Positions 36,911 through 48,758 of a DNA stretch of 64,000 bases are shown here, in pieces. Source of the DNA: Anthopleura xanthogrammica. Taxonomy: Eukaryota > Cnidaria > Anthozoa > Actiniaria > Actiniidae. Made by a program: the position numbers and the translations under genes. Within the stretch, counting starts at the first letter, position 1. The number at the start of each line of letters is the position of its first letter. The stretch spans positions 5,756,625-5,820,624 of the forward strand of contig OZ025223.1 in assembly GCA_964019055.1 (NCBI GenBank). The letters run 5' to 3'. Below the pieces are notes generated by a model. That model ran no database searches. It was not told the DNA's origin and saw only the letters and a program-made list of their open reading frames with translations.

Positions 36911-39900
36911 ATGAGCAAAAAGTGGGGGTTTCAGCAAACAGGTCATGCCGTAAGCGAAAAACCTGCTTTTGAGAGCCAAAATGGCCATTTTTCAGTTTTT
37001 TGGGCTAAAAAGTTTTTTTTTCAGGCAAAACAGTGTTTTGGACACCCAAAATGTGCTTTTCTCGTCCAAAACTTGCGTTTAGCAGTGAAAACGTCGTGTT
37101 TTGAGCAAAAGAAAATTCTCAGGAAATTTCCAATTTTCTCAGCAAAAAACAGCTTTTTTGACCAAAAAGCACCTTTACTCAGCCAAAACCGAATTTTTTT
37201 TCGCCAAAACGTCGTGTTTTTATCTCAAGAGGTATTATCATGAGCAAAAAGTGGGGGTTTCAGCAAACAGGTCACGCCGTAAGCGAAAAACCTGGTTTTG
37301 AGAGCCAAAATGGCCATTTTTCAGTTTTTTGGGCTAAAAAGTTTTTTTTTCCAGCAAAACAGTGTTTTGGACACCCAAAATGTGCTTTTCTCGTCCAAAA
37401 CTTGCGTTTAGCAGTGAAAACGTCGTGTTTTGAGCAAAAGAAAATTCTCAGCAAATTTCAAATTTTCTCAGCAAAAAACAGCTTTTTTGACCAAAAAGCA
37501 CCTTTACTCAGCCAAAACCGAATTTTTTTTCGCCAAAACGTCGTGTTTTTATCTCAAGAGGTATTATCATGAGCAAAAAGTGGGGGTTTCAGCAAACAGG
37601 TCACGCCGTAAGCGAAAAACCTGGTTTTGAGAGCCAAAATGGCCATTTTTCAGTTTTTTGGGCTAAAAAGTTTTTTTTTCAGGCAAAACAGTGTTTTGGA
37701 CACCCAAAATGTGCTTTTCTCGTCCAAAACTTGCGTTTAGCAGTGAAAACGTCGTGTTTTGAGCAAAAGAAAATTCTCAGGAAATTTCCAATTTTCTCAG
37801 CAAAAAACAGCTTTTTTGACCAAAAAGCACCTTTACTCAGCCAAAACCGAATTTTTTTTCGCCAAAACGTCGTGTTTTTATCTCAAGAGGTATTATCATG
37901 AGCAAAAAGTGGGGGTTTCAGCAAACAGGTCACGCCGTAAGCGAAAAACCTGGTTTTGAGAGCCAAAATGGCCATTTTTCAGTTTTTTGGGCTAAAAAGT
38001 TTTTTTTCCCAGCAAAACAGTGTTTTGGACACCCAAAATGTGCTTTTCTCGTCCAAAACTTGCGTTTAGCAGTGAAAACGTCGTGTTTTGAGCAAAAGAA
38101 AATTCTCAGGAAATTTCAAATTTTCTCAGTAAAAAACAGCTTTTTTGACCAAAAAGCACCTTTACTCAGCGAAAACCGAATTTTTTTTCGCCAAAACGTC
38201 GTGTTTTTATCTCAAGAGGTATTATCATGAGCAAAAAGTGGGGGTTTCAGCAAACAGGTCACGCTGTAAGCGAAAAACCTGGTTTTGAGAGCCAAAATGG
38301 CCATTTTTCAGTTTTTTGGGCTAAAAAGTTTTTTTTCCCAGCAAAACAGTGTTTTGGACAGCCAAAATGTGCTTTTCTCGTCCAAAACTTGCGTTTAGCA
38401 GTGAAAACGTCGTGTTTTGAGCAAAAGAAAATTCTCAGCAAATTTCAAATTTTCTCAGTAGAAAACAGCTTTTTTGACCAAAAAGCACGTTTACTCAGCC
38501 AAAACCGAATTTTTTTTCGCCAAAACGTCGTGTTTTTATCTCAAGAGGTATTATCATGAGCAAAAAGTGGGGGTTTCAGCAAACAGGTCACGCGGTAAGC
38601 GAAAAACCTGGTTTTGAGAGCCAAAATGGCCATTTTTCAGTTGTTTGGGCTAAAAAGTTTTTTTTTCCAGCAAAACAGTGTTTTGGACACCCAAAATGTG
38701 CTTTTCTCGTCCAAAACTTGCGTTTAGCAGTGAAAACGTCGTGTTTTGAGCAAAAGAAAATTCTCAGCAAATTTCAAATTTTCTCAGCAAAACACAGCTT
38801 TTTTGACCAAAAAGCACCTTTACTCAGCCAAAACCGAATTTTTTTTCGCCAAAACGTCGTGTTTTTATCTCAAGAGGTATTATCATGAGCAAAAAGTGGG
38901 GGTTTCAGCAAACAGGTCACGCCGTAAGCGAAAAACCTGGTTTTGAGAGCCAAAATGGCCATTTTTCAGTTTTTTGGGCTAAAAAGTTTTTTTTTCCAGC
39001 AAAACAGTGTTTTGGACACCCAAAATGTGCTTTTCTCGTCCAAAACTTGCGTTTAGCAGTGAAAACGTCGTGATTTCAGGAAAAGAAAATTCTCAGGAAA
39101 TTTCCAATTTTCTCAGCAAAAAACAGGTTTTTTGACCAAAAAGCACCTTTACTCAGCCAAAACCGAATTTTTTTTCGCCAAAACGTCGTGTTTTTATCTC
39201 AAGAGGTATTATCATGAGCAAAAAGTGGGGGTTTCAGCAAACAGGTCATGCCGTAAGCGAAAAACCTGCTTTTGAGAGCCAAAATGGCCATTTTTCAGTT
39301 TTTTGGGCTAAAAAGTTTTTTTTTCAGGCAAAACAGTGTTTTGGACACCCAAAATGTGCTTTTCTCGTCCAAAACTTGCGTTTAGCAGTGAAAACGTCGT
39401 GTTTTGAGCAAAAGAAAATTCTCAGGAAATTTCCAATTTTCTCAGCAAAAAACAGCTTTTTTGACCAAAAAGCACCTTTACTCAGCCAAAACCGAATTTT
39501 TTTTCGCCAAAACGTCGTGTTTTTATCTCAAGAGGTATTATCATGAGCAAAAAGTGGGGGTTTCAGCAAACAGGTCACGCCGTAAGCGAAAAACCTGGTT
39601 TTGAGAGCCAAAATGGCCATTTTTCAGTTTTTTGGGCTAAAAAGTTTTTTTTTCCAGCAAAACAGTGTTTTGGACACCCAAAATGTGCTTTTCTCGTCCA
39701 AAACTTGCGTTTAGCAGTGAAAACGTCGTGTTTTGAGCAAAAGAAAATTCTCAGCAAATTTCAAATTTTCTCAGCAAAAAACAGCTTTTTTGACCAAAAA
39801 GCACCTTTACTCAGCCAAAACCGAATTTTTTTTCGCCAAAACGTCGTGTTTTTATCTCAAGAGGTATTATCATGAGCAAAAAGTGGGGGTTTCAGCAAAC

Positions 39901-41516
39901 AGGTCACGCCGTAAGCGAAAAACCTGGTTTTGAGAGCCAAAATGGCCATTTTTCAGTTTTTTGGGCTAAAAAGTTTTTTTTTCAGGCAAAACAGTGTTTT
40001 GGACACCCAAAATGTGCTTTTCTCGTCCAAAACTTGCGTTTAGCAGTGAAAACGTCGTGTTTTGAGCAAAAGAAAATTCTCAGGAAATTTCCAATTTTCT
40101 CAGCAAAAAACAGCTTTTTTGACCAAAAAGCACCTTTACTCAGCCAAAACCGAATTTTTTTTCGCCAAAACGTCGTGTTTTTATCTCAAGAGGTATTATC
40201 ATGAGCAAAAAGTGGGGGTTTCAGCAAACAGGTCACGCCGTAAGCGAAAAACCTGGTTTTGAGAGCCAAAATGGCCATTTTTCAGTTTTTTGGGCTAAAA
40301 AGTTTTTTTTCCCAGCAAAACAGTGTTTTGGACACCCAAAATGTGCTTTTCTCGTCCAAAACTTGCGTTTAGCAGTGAAAACGTCGTGTTTTGAGCAAAA
40401 GAAAATTCTCAGGAAATTTCAAATTTTCTCAGTAAAAAACAGCTTTTTTGACCAAAAAGCACCTTTACTCAGCGAAAACCGAATTTTTTTTCGCCAAAAC
40501 GTCGTGTTTTTATCTCAAGAGGTATTATCATGAGCAAAAAGTGGGGGTTTCAGCAAACAGGTCACGCTGTAAGCGAAAAACCTGGTTTTGAGAGCCAAAA
40601 TGGCCATTTTTCAGTTTTTTGGGCTAAAAAGTTTTTTTTTCCAGCAAAACAGTGTTTTGGACAGCCAAAATGTGCTTTTCTCGTCCAAAACTTGCGTTTA
40701 GCAGTGAAAACGTCGTGTTTTGAGCAAAAGAAAATTCTCAGCAAATTTCAAATTTTCTCAGTAGAAAACAGCTTTTTTGACCAAAAAGCACGTTTACTCA
40801 GCCAAAACCGAATTTTTTTTCGCCAAAACGTCGTGTTTTTATCTCAAGAGGTATTATCATGAGCAAAAAGTGGGGGTTTCAGCAAACAGGTCACGCGGTA
40901 AGCGAAAAACCTGGTTTTGAGAGCCAAAATGGCCATTTTTCAGTTGTTTGGGCTAAAAAGTTTTTTTTTCCAGCAAAACAGTGTTTTGGACACCCAAAAT
41001 GTGCTTTTCTCGTCCAAAACTTGCGTTTAGCAGTGAAAACGTCGTGTTTTGAGCAAAAGAAAATTCTCAGCAAATTTCAAATTTTCTCAGCAAAACACAG
41101 CTTTTTTGACCAAAAAGCACCTTTACTCAGCCAAAACCGAATTTTTTTTCGCCAAAACGTCGTGTTTTTATCTCAAGAGGTATTATCATGAGCAAAAAGT
41201 GGGGGTTTCAGCAAACAGGTCACGCCGTAAGCGAAAAACCTGGTTTTGAGAGCCAAAATGGCCATTTTTCAGTTTTTTGGGCTAAAAAGTTTTTTTTTCC
41301 AGCAAAACAGTGTTTTGGACACCCAAAATGTGCTTTTCTCGTCCAAAACTTGCGTTTAGCAGTGAAAACGTCGTGATTTCAGGAAAAGAAAATTCTCAGG
41401 AAATTTCCAATTTTCTCAGCAAAAAACAGGTTTTTTGACCAAAAAGCACCTTTACTCAGCCAAAACCGAATTTTTTTTCGCCAAAACGTCGTGTTTTTAT
41501 CTCAAGAGGTATTATC
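36911..41516 (+). repeat. Two tandem copies of a 2,303-bp seven-unit higher-order repeat
   Basis: Copies 36911-39213 and 39214-41516, each 7 x 329 bp. Both show the same ordered markers: CATGCCGTA with CCTGCTTTTG; normal; TTCAGGCAAAAC; CTCAGTAAAAAAC with CAGCGAAAACC; GCTGTAAGC with CTCAGTAGAAAAC and GCACGTTTAC; GCGGTAAGC with CAGTTGTTTGG and GCAAAACACAG; and finally CGTGATTTCAGGAAAAG, which puts a stop in the unit frame. One difference noticed is a T-run/CCC length change near 38330-38340 versus 40631-40643. This is the clearest higher-order repeat in the window. Confidence 0.9.
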
Positions 41517-44149
41517 ATGAACAAAAAGTGGGGGTTTCAGCAAACAGGTCACGCCGTAAGCGAAAAACCTGGTTTTGAGAGCCAAAATGGCCATTTTTCA
41601 GTTGTTTGGGCTAAAAAGTTTTTTTTTCCAGCAAAACAGTGTTTTGGACACCCAAAATGTGCTTTTCTCGTCCAAAACTTGCGTTTAGCAGTGAAAACGT
41701 CGTGTTTTGAGCAAAAGAAAATTCTCAGCAAATTTCAAATTTTCTCAGCAAAAAACAGCTTTTTTGACCAAAAAGCACCTTTACTCAGCCAAAACCGAAT
41801 TTTTTTTCGCCAAAACGTCGTGTTTTTATCTCAAGAGGTATTATCATGAGCAAAAAGTGGGGGTTTCAGCAAACAGGTCACGCCGTAAGCGAAAACCCTG
41901 GTTTTGAGAGCCAAAATTGCCATTTTTCAGTTTTTTGGGCTAAAAAGTTTTTTTCCCAGCAAAACAGTGTTTTGGACACCCAAAATGTGCTTTTCTCGTC
42001 CAAAACTTGCGTTTAGCAGTGAAAACGTCGTGTTTTGAGCAAAAGAAAATTATCAGCAAATTTCCAATTTTCTCAGCAAAAAACAGCTTTTTTGACCAAA
42101 AAGCACCTTTACTCAGCCAAAACCGAATTTTTTTTCGCCAAAACGTCGTGTTTTTATCTCAAGAGGTATTATCATGAGCAAAAAGTGGGGGTTTCAGCAA
42201 ACAGGTCACGCCGTAAGCGAAAAACCTGGTTTTGAGAGCCAAAATGGCCATTTTTCAGTTTTTTGGGCTAAAAATTTTTTTTTCCCAGCAAAACAGTGTT
42301 TTGGACACCCAAAATGTGCTTTTCTCGGCCAAAACTTGCGTTTAGCAGTGAAAACGTCGTGTTTTGAGCAAAAGAAAATTCTCAGGAAATTTCAAATTTT
42401 CTCAGCAAAAAACAGCTTTTTTGACCAAAAAGCACCTTTACTCAGCCAAAACCGATTTTTTTTTCGCCAAAACGTCGTGTTTTTATCTCAAGAGGTATTA
42501 TCATGAGCAAAAAGTGGGGGTTTCAGCAAACAGGTCACGCCGTAAGCGAAAAACCTGGTTTTGAGAGCCAAAATGGCCATTTTTCAGTTTTTTGGGCTAA
42601 AAAAATTTTTTTTCCCAGCAAAACAGTGTTTTGGACACCCAAAATGTGCTTTTCTCGTCCAAAACTTGCGTTTAGCAGTGAAAACGTCGTGTTTTGAGCA
42701 AAAGAAAATTCTCAGGAAATTTCCAATTTTCTCAGCAAAAAACAGCTTTTTTGACCAAAAAGCACCTTTACTCAGCCAAAACCGAATTTTGTTTTCGCCA
42801 AAACGTCGTGTTTTTATCTCAAGAGGTATTATCATGAGCAAAAAGTGGGGGTTTCAGCAAACAGGTCACGCCGTAAGCGAAAAACCTGGTTTTGAGAGCC
42901 AAAATGGCCATTTTTCAGTTTTTTGGGCTAAAAAGTTTTTTTTTCCAGCAAAACAGTGTTTTGGACACCCAAAATGTGCTTTTCTCGTCCAAAACTTGCG
43001 TTTAGCAGTGAAAACGTCGTGATTTCAGGAAAAGAAAATTCTCAGGAAATTTCCAATTTTCTCAGCAAAAAACAGGTTTTTTGACCAAAAAGCACCTTTA
43101 CTCAGCCAAAACCGAATTTTTTTTCGCCAAAACGTCGTGTTTTTATCTCAAGAGGTATTATCATGAACAAAAAGTGGGGGTTTCAGCAAACAGGTCACGC
43201 CGTAAGCGAAAAACCTGGTTTTGAGAGCCAAAATGGCCATTTTTCAGTTGTTTGGGCTAAAAAGTTTTTTTTTCCAGCAAAACAGTGTTTTGGACACCCA
43301 AAATGTGCTTTTCTCGTCCAAAACTTGCGTTTAGCAGTGAAAACGTCGTGTTTTGAGCAAAAGAAAATTCTCAGCAAATTTCAAATTTTCTCAGCAAAAA
43401 ACAGCTTTTTTGACCAAAAAGCACCTTTACTCAGCCAAAACCGAATTTTTTTTCGCCAAAACGTCGTGTTTTTATCTCAAGAGGTATTATCATGAGCAAA
43501 AAGTGGGGGTTTCAGCAAACAGGTCACGCCGTAAGCGAAAACCCTGGTTTTGAGAGCCAAAATTGCCATTTTTCAGTTTTTTGGGCTAAAAAGTTTTTTT
43601 CCCAGCAAAACAGTGTTTTGGACACCCAAAATGTGCTTTTCTCGTCCAAAACTTGCGTTTAGCAGTGAAAACGTCGTGTTTTGAGCAAAAGAAAATTCTC
43701 AGCAAATTTCCAATTTTCTCAGCAAAAAACAGCTTTTTTGACCAAAAAGCACCTTTACTCAGCCAAAACCGAATTTTTTTTCGCCAAAACGTCGTGTTTT
43801 TATCTCAAGAGGTATTATCATGAGCAAAAAGTGGGGGTTTCAGCAAACAGGTCACGCCGTAAGCGAAAAACCTGGTTTTGAGAGCCAAAATGGCCATTTT
43901 TCAGTTTTTTGGGCTAAAAAGTTTTTTTTTCCCAGGAAAAGAGTGTTTTGGACACCCAAAATGTGCTTTTCTCGGCCAAAACTTGCGTTTAGCAGTGAAA
44001 ACGTCGTGTTTTGAGCAAAAGAAAATTCTCAGGAAATTTCAAATTTTCTCAGCAAAAAACAGCTTTTTTGACCAAAAAGCACCTTTACTCAGCCAAAACC
44101 GAATTTTTTTTCGCCAAAACGTCGTGTTTTTATCTCAAGAGGTATTATC

Positions 44150-45137
44150 ATGAGCAAAAAGTGGGGGTTTCAGCAAACAGGTCACGCCGTAAGCGAAAAC
44201 CCTGGTTTTGAGAGCCAAAATTGCCATTTTACAGTTTTTTGGGCTAAAAAGTTTTTTTCCCAGCAAAACAGTGTTTTGGACACCCAAAATGTGCTTTTCT
44301 CGTCCAAAACTTGCGTTTAGCAGTGAAAACGTCGTGTTTTGAGCAAAAGAAAATTCTCAGCAAATTTCAAATTTTCTCAGCAAAAAACAGCTTTTTTGAC
44401 CAAAAAGCACCTTTACTCAGCCAAAACCGAATTTTTTTTCGCCAAAACGTCGTGTTTTTATCTCAAGAGGTATTATCATGAGCAAAAAGTGGGGGTTTCA
44501 GCAAACAGGTCACGCCGTAAGCGAAAAACCTGGTTTTGAGAGCCAAAATGGCCATTTTTCAGTTTTTTGGGCTAAAAAGTTTTTTTTTCCCAGGAAAAGA
44601 GTGTTTTGGACACCCAAAATGTGCTTTTCTCGGCCAAAACTTGCGTTTAGCAGTGAAAACGTCGTGTTTTGAGCAAAAGAAAATTCTCAGGAAATTTCAA
44701 ATTTTCTCAGCAAAAAACAGCTTTTTTGACCAAAAAGCACCTTTACTCAGCCAAAACCGATTTTTTTTTCGCCAAAACGTCGTGTTTTTATCTCAAGAGG
44801 TATTATCATGAGCAAAAAGTGGGGGTTTCAGCAAACAGGTCACGCCGTAAGCGAAAAACCTGGTTTTGAGAGCCAAAATGGCCATTTTTCAGTTTTTTGG
44901 GCTAAAAAGTTTTTTTTCCCAGCAAAACAGTGTTTTGGACACCCAAAATGTGCTTTTCTCGTCCAAAACTTGCGTTTAGCAGTGAAAACGTCGTGTTTTG
45001 AGCAAAAGAAAATTCTCAGGAAATTTCCAATTTTCTCAGCAAAAAACAGCTTTTTTGACCAAAAAGCACCTTTACTCAGCCAAAACCGAATTTTGTTTTC
45101 GCCAAAACGTCGTGTTTTTATCTCAAGAGGTATTATC
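44150..45137 (+). repeat. 988-bp three-unit block, copy 1
   Basis: Units of 328, 330 and 330 bp with ordered markers: GAAAACCCTGG plus CATTTTACAG; CCCAGGAAAAGAGTG plus CCGATTTTTTTTT; and AATTTTGTTTTCGCC. The same block recurs at 46783 and 47771. Confidence 0.8.
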
Positions 45138-46782
45138 ATGAGCAAAAAGTGGGGGTTTCAGCAAACAGGTCACGCCGTAAGCGAAAAACCTGGTTTTGAG
45201 AGCCAAAATGGCCATTTTTCAGTTTTTTGGGCTAAAAAGTTTTTTTTTCCAGCAAAACAGTGTTTTGGACACCCAAAATGTGCTTTTCTCGTCCAAAACT
45301 TGCGTTTAGCAGTGAAAACGTCGTGATTTCAGGAAAAGAAAATTCTCAGGAAATTTCCAATTTTCTCAGCAAAAAACAGGTTTTTTGACCAAAAAGCACC
45401 TTTACTCAGCCAAAACCGAATTTTTTTTCGCCAAAACGTCGTGTTTTTATCTCAAGAGGTATTATCATGAACAAAAAGTGGGGGTTTCAGCAAACAGGTC
45501 ACGCCGTAAGCGAAAAACCTGGTTTTGAGAGCCAAAATGGCCATTTTTCAGTTGTTTGGGCTAAAAAGTTTTTTTTTCCAGCAAAACAGTGTTTTGGACA
45601 CCCAAAATGTGCTTTTCTCGTCCAAAACTTGCGTTTAGCAGTGAAAACGTCGTGTTTTGAGCAAAAGAAAATTCTCAGCAAATTTCAAATTTTCTCAGCA
45701 AAAAACAGCTTTTTTGACCAAAAAGCACCTTTACTCAGCCAAAACCGAATTTTTTTTCGCCAAAACGTCGTGTTTTTATCTCAAGAGGTATTATCATGAG
45801 CAAAAAGTGGGGGTTTCAGCAAACAGGTCACGCCGTAAGCGAAAACCCTGGTTTTGAGAGCCAAAATTGCCATTTTTCAGTTTTTTGGGCTAAAAAGTTT
45901 TTTTCCCAGCAAAACAGTGTTTTGGACACCCAAAATGTGCTTTTCTCGTCCAAAACTTGCGTTTAGCAGTGAAAACGTCGTGTTTTGAGCAAAAGAAAAT
46001 TCTCAGCAAATTTCCAATTTTCTCAGCAAAAAACAGCTTTTTTGACCAAAAAGCACCTTTACTCAGCCAAAACCGAATTTTTTTTCGCCAAAACGTCGTG
46101 TTTTTATCTCAAGAGGTATTATCATGAGCAAAAAGTGGGGGTTTCAGCAAACAGGTCACGCCGTAAGCGAAAAACCTGGTTTTGAGAGCCAAAATGGCCA
46201 TTTTTCAGTTTTTTGGGCTAAAAAGTTTTTTTTCCCAGCAAAACAGTGTTTTGGACACCCAAAATGTGCTTTTCTCGTCCAAAACTTGCGTTTAGCAGTG
46301 AAAACGTCGTGTTTTGAGCAAAAGAAAATTCTCAGGAAATTTCAAATTTTCTCAGTAAAAAACAGCTTTTTTGACCAAAAAGCACCTTTACTCAGCGAAA
46401 ACCGAATTTTTTTTCGCCAAAACGTCGTGTTTTTATCTCAAGAGGTATTATCATGAGCAAAAAGTGGGGGTTTCAGCAAACAGGTCACGCCGTAAGCGAA
46501 AAACCTGGTTTTGAGAGCCAAAATGGCCATTTTTCAGTTTTTTGGGCTAAAAAGTTTTTTTTTCCCAGGAAAAGAGTGTTTTGGACACCCAAAATGTGCT
46601 TTTCTCGGCCAAAACTTGCGTTTAGCAGTGAAAACGTCGTGTTTTGAGCAAAAGAAAATTCTCAGGAAATTTCAAATTTTCTCAGCAAAAAACAGCTTTT
46701 TTGACCAAAAAGCACCTTTACTCAGCCAAAACCGAATTTTTTTTCGCCAAAACGTCGTGTTTTTATCTCAAGAGGTATTATC

Positions 46783-48758
46783 ATGAGCAAAAAGTGGGGG
46801 TTTCAGCAAACAGGTCACGCCGTAAGCGAAAACCCTGGTTTTGAGAGCCAAAATTGCCATTTTACAGTTTTTTGGGCTAAAAAGTTTTTTTCCCAGCAAA
46901 ACAGTGTTTTGGACACCCAAAATGTGCTTTTCTCGTCCAAAACTTGCGTTTAGCAGTGAAAACGTCGTGTTTTGAGCAAAAGAAAATTCTCAGCAAATTT
47001 CAAATTTTCTCAGCAAAAAACAGCTTTTTTGACCAAAAAGCACCTTTACTCAGCCAAAACCGAATTTTTTTTCGCCAAAACGTCGTGTTTTTATCTCAAG
47101 AGGTATTATCATGAGCAAAAAGTGGGGGTTTCAGCAAACAGGTCACGCCGTAAGCGAAAAACCTGGTTTTGAGAGCCAAAATGGCCATTTTTCAGTTTTT
47201 TGGGCTAAAAAGTTTTTTTTTCCCAGGAAAAGAGTGTTTTGGACACCCAAAATGTGCTTTTCTCGGCCAAAACTTGCGTTTAGCAGTGAAAACGTCGTGT
47301 TTTGAGCAAAAGAAAATTCTCAGGAAATTTCAAATTTTCTCAGCAAAAAACAGCTTTTTTGACCAAAAAGCACCTTTACTCAGCCAAAACCGATTTTTTT
47401 TTCGCCAAAACGTCGTGTTTTTATCTCAAGAGGTATTATCATGAGCAAAAAGTGGGGGTTTCAGCAAACAGGTCACGCCGTAAGCGAAAAACCTGGTTTT
47501 GAGAGCCAAAATGGCCATTTTTCAGTTTTTTGGGCTAAAAAGTTTTTTTTCCCAGCAAAACAGTGTTTTGGACACCCAAAATGTGCTTTTCTCGTCCAAA
47601 ACTTGCGTTTAGCAGTGAAAACGTCGTGTTTTGAGCAAAAGAAAATTCTCAGGAAATTTCCAATTTTCTCAGCAAAAAACAGCTTTTTTGACCAAAAAGC
47701 ACCTTTACTCAGCCAAAACCGAATTTTGTTTTCGCCAAAACGTCGTGTTTTTATCTCAAGAGGTATTATCATGAGCAAAAAGTGGGGGTTTCAGCAAACA
47801 GGTCACGCCGTAAGCGAAAACCCTGGTTTTGAGAGCCAAAATTGCCATTTTACAGTTTTTTGGGCTAAAAAGTTTTTTTCCCAGCAAAACAGTGTTTTGG
47901 ACACCCAAAATGTGCTTTTCTCGTCCAAAACTTGCGTTTAGCAGTGAAAACGTCGTGTTTTGAGCAAAAGAAAATTCTCAGCAAATTTCAAATTTTCTCA
48001 GCAAAAAACAGCTTTTTTGACCAAAAAGCACCTTTACTCAGCCAAAACCGAATTTTTTTTCGCCAAAACGTCGTGTTTTTATCTCAAGAGGTATTATCAT
48101 GAGCAAAAAGTGGGGGTTTCAGCAAACAGGTCACGCCGTAAGCGAAAAACCTGGTTTTGAGAGCCAAAATGGCCATTTTTCAGTTTTTTGGGCTAAAAAG
48201 TTTTTTTTTCCCAGGAAAAGAGTGTTTTGGACACCCAAAATGTGCTTTTCTCGGCCAAAACTTGCGTTTAGCAGTGAAAACGTCGTGTTTTGAGCAAAAG
48301 AAAATTCTCAGGAAATTTCAAATTTTCTCAGCAAAAAACAGCTTTTTTGACCAAAAAGCACCTTTACTCAGCCAAAACCGATTTTTTTTTCGCCAAAACG
48401 TCGTGTTTTTATCTCAAGAGGTATTATCATGAGCAAAAAGTGGGGGTTTCAGCAAACAGGTCACGCCGTAAGCGAAAAACCTGGTTTTGAGAGCCAAAAT
48501 GGCCATTTTTCAGTTTTTTGGGCTAAAAAGTTTTTTTTCCCAGCAAAACAGTGTTTTGGACACCCAAAATGTGCTTTTCTCGTCCAAAACTTGCGTTTAG
48601 CAGTGAAAACGTCGTGTTTTGAGCAAAAGAAAATTCTCAGGAAATTTCCAATTTTCTCAGCAAAAAACAGCTTTTTTGACCAAAAAGCACCTTTACTCAG
48701 CCAAAACCGAATTTTGTTTTCGCCAAAACGTCGTGTTTTTATCTCAAGAGGTATTATC
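46783..48758 (+). repeat. 988-bp three-unit block, copies 2 and 3 in tandem
   Basis: 46783-47770 and 47771-48758 repeat the three-unit marker series of 44150-45137 and lie directly next to each other. The step from one to two adjacent copies is a local duplication of 988 bp. Confidence 0.85.

Larger units (their letters stand above)
41517..48758 (+). repeat. Mosaic of related multi-unit blocks
   Basis: A marker unit starting ATGAACAAAAAG with CAGTTGTTTGG occurs at 41517, 43163 and 45467, each time followed by a 328-bp unit with GAAAACCCTGG and CAAAATTGCC. The spacings are 1,646 bp (five units) and 2,304 bp (seven units). What follows differs: after 45467 an extra unit (46124-46452, with CAGTAAAAAAC and CAGCGAAAACC) is inserted and a three-unit block is doubled. 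The pattern suggests repeated unequal exchange among the same small set of unit variants. Confidence 0.75.
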
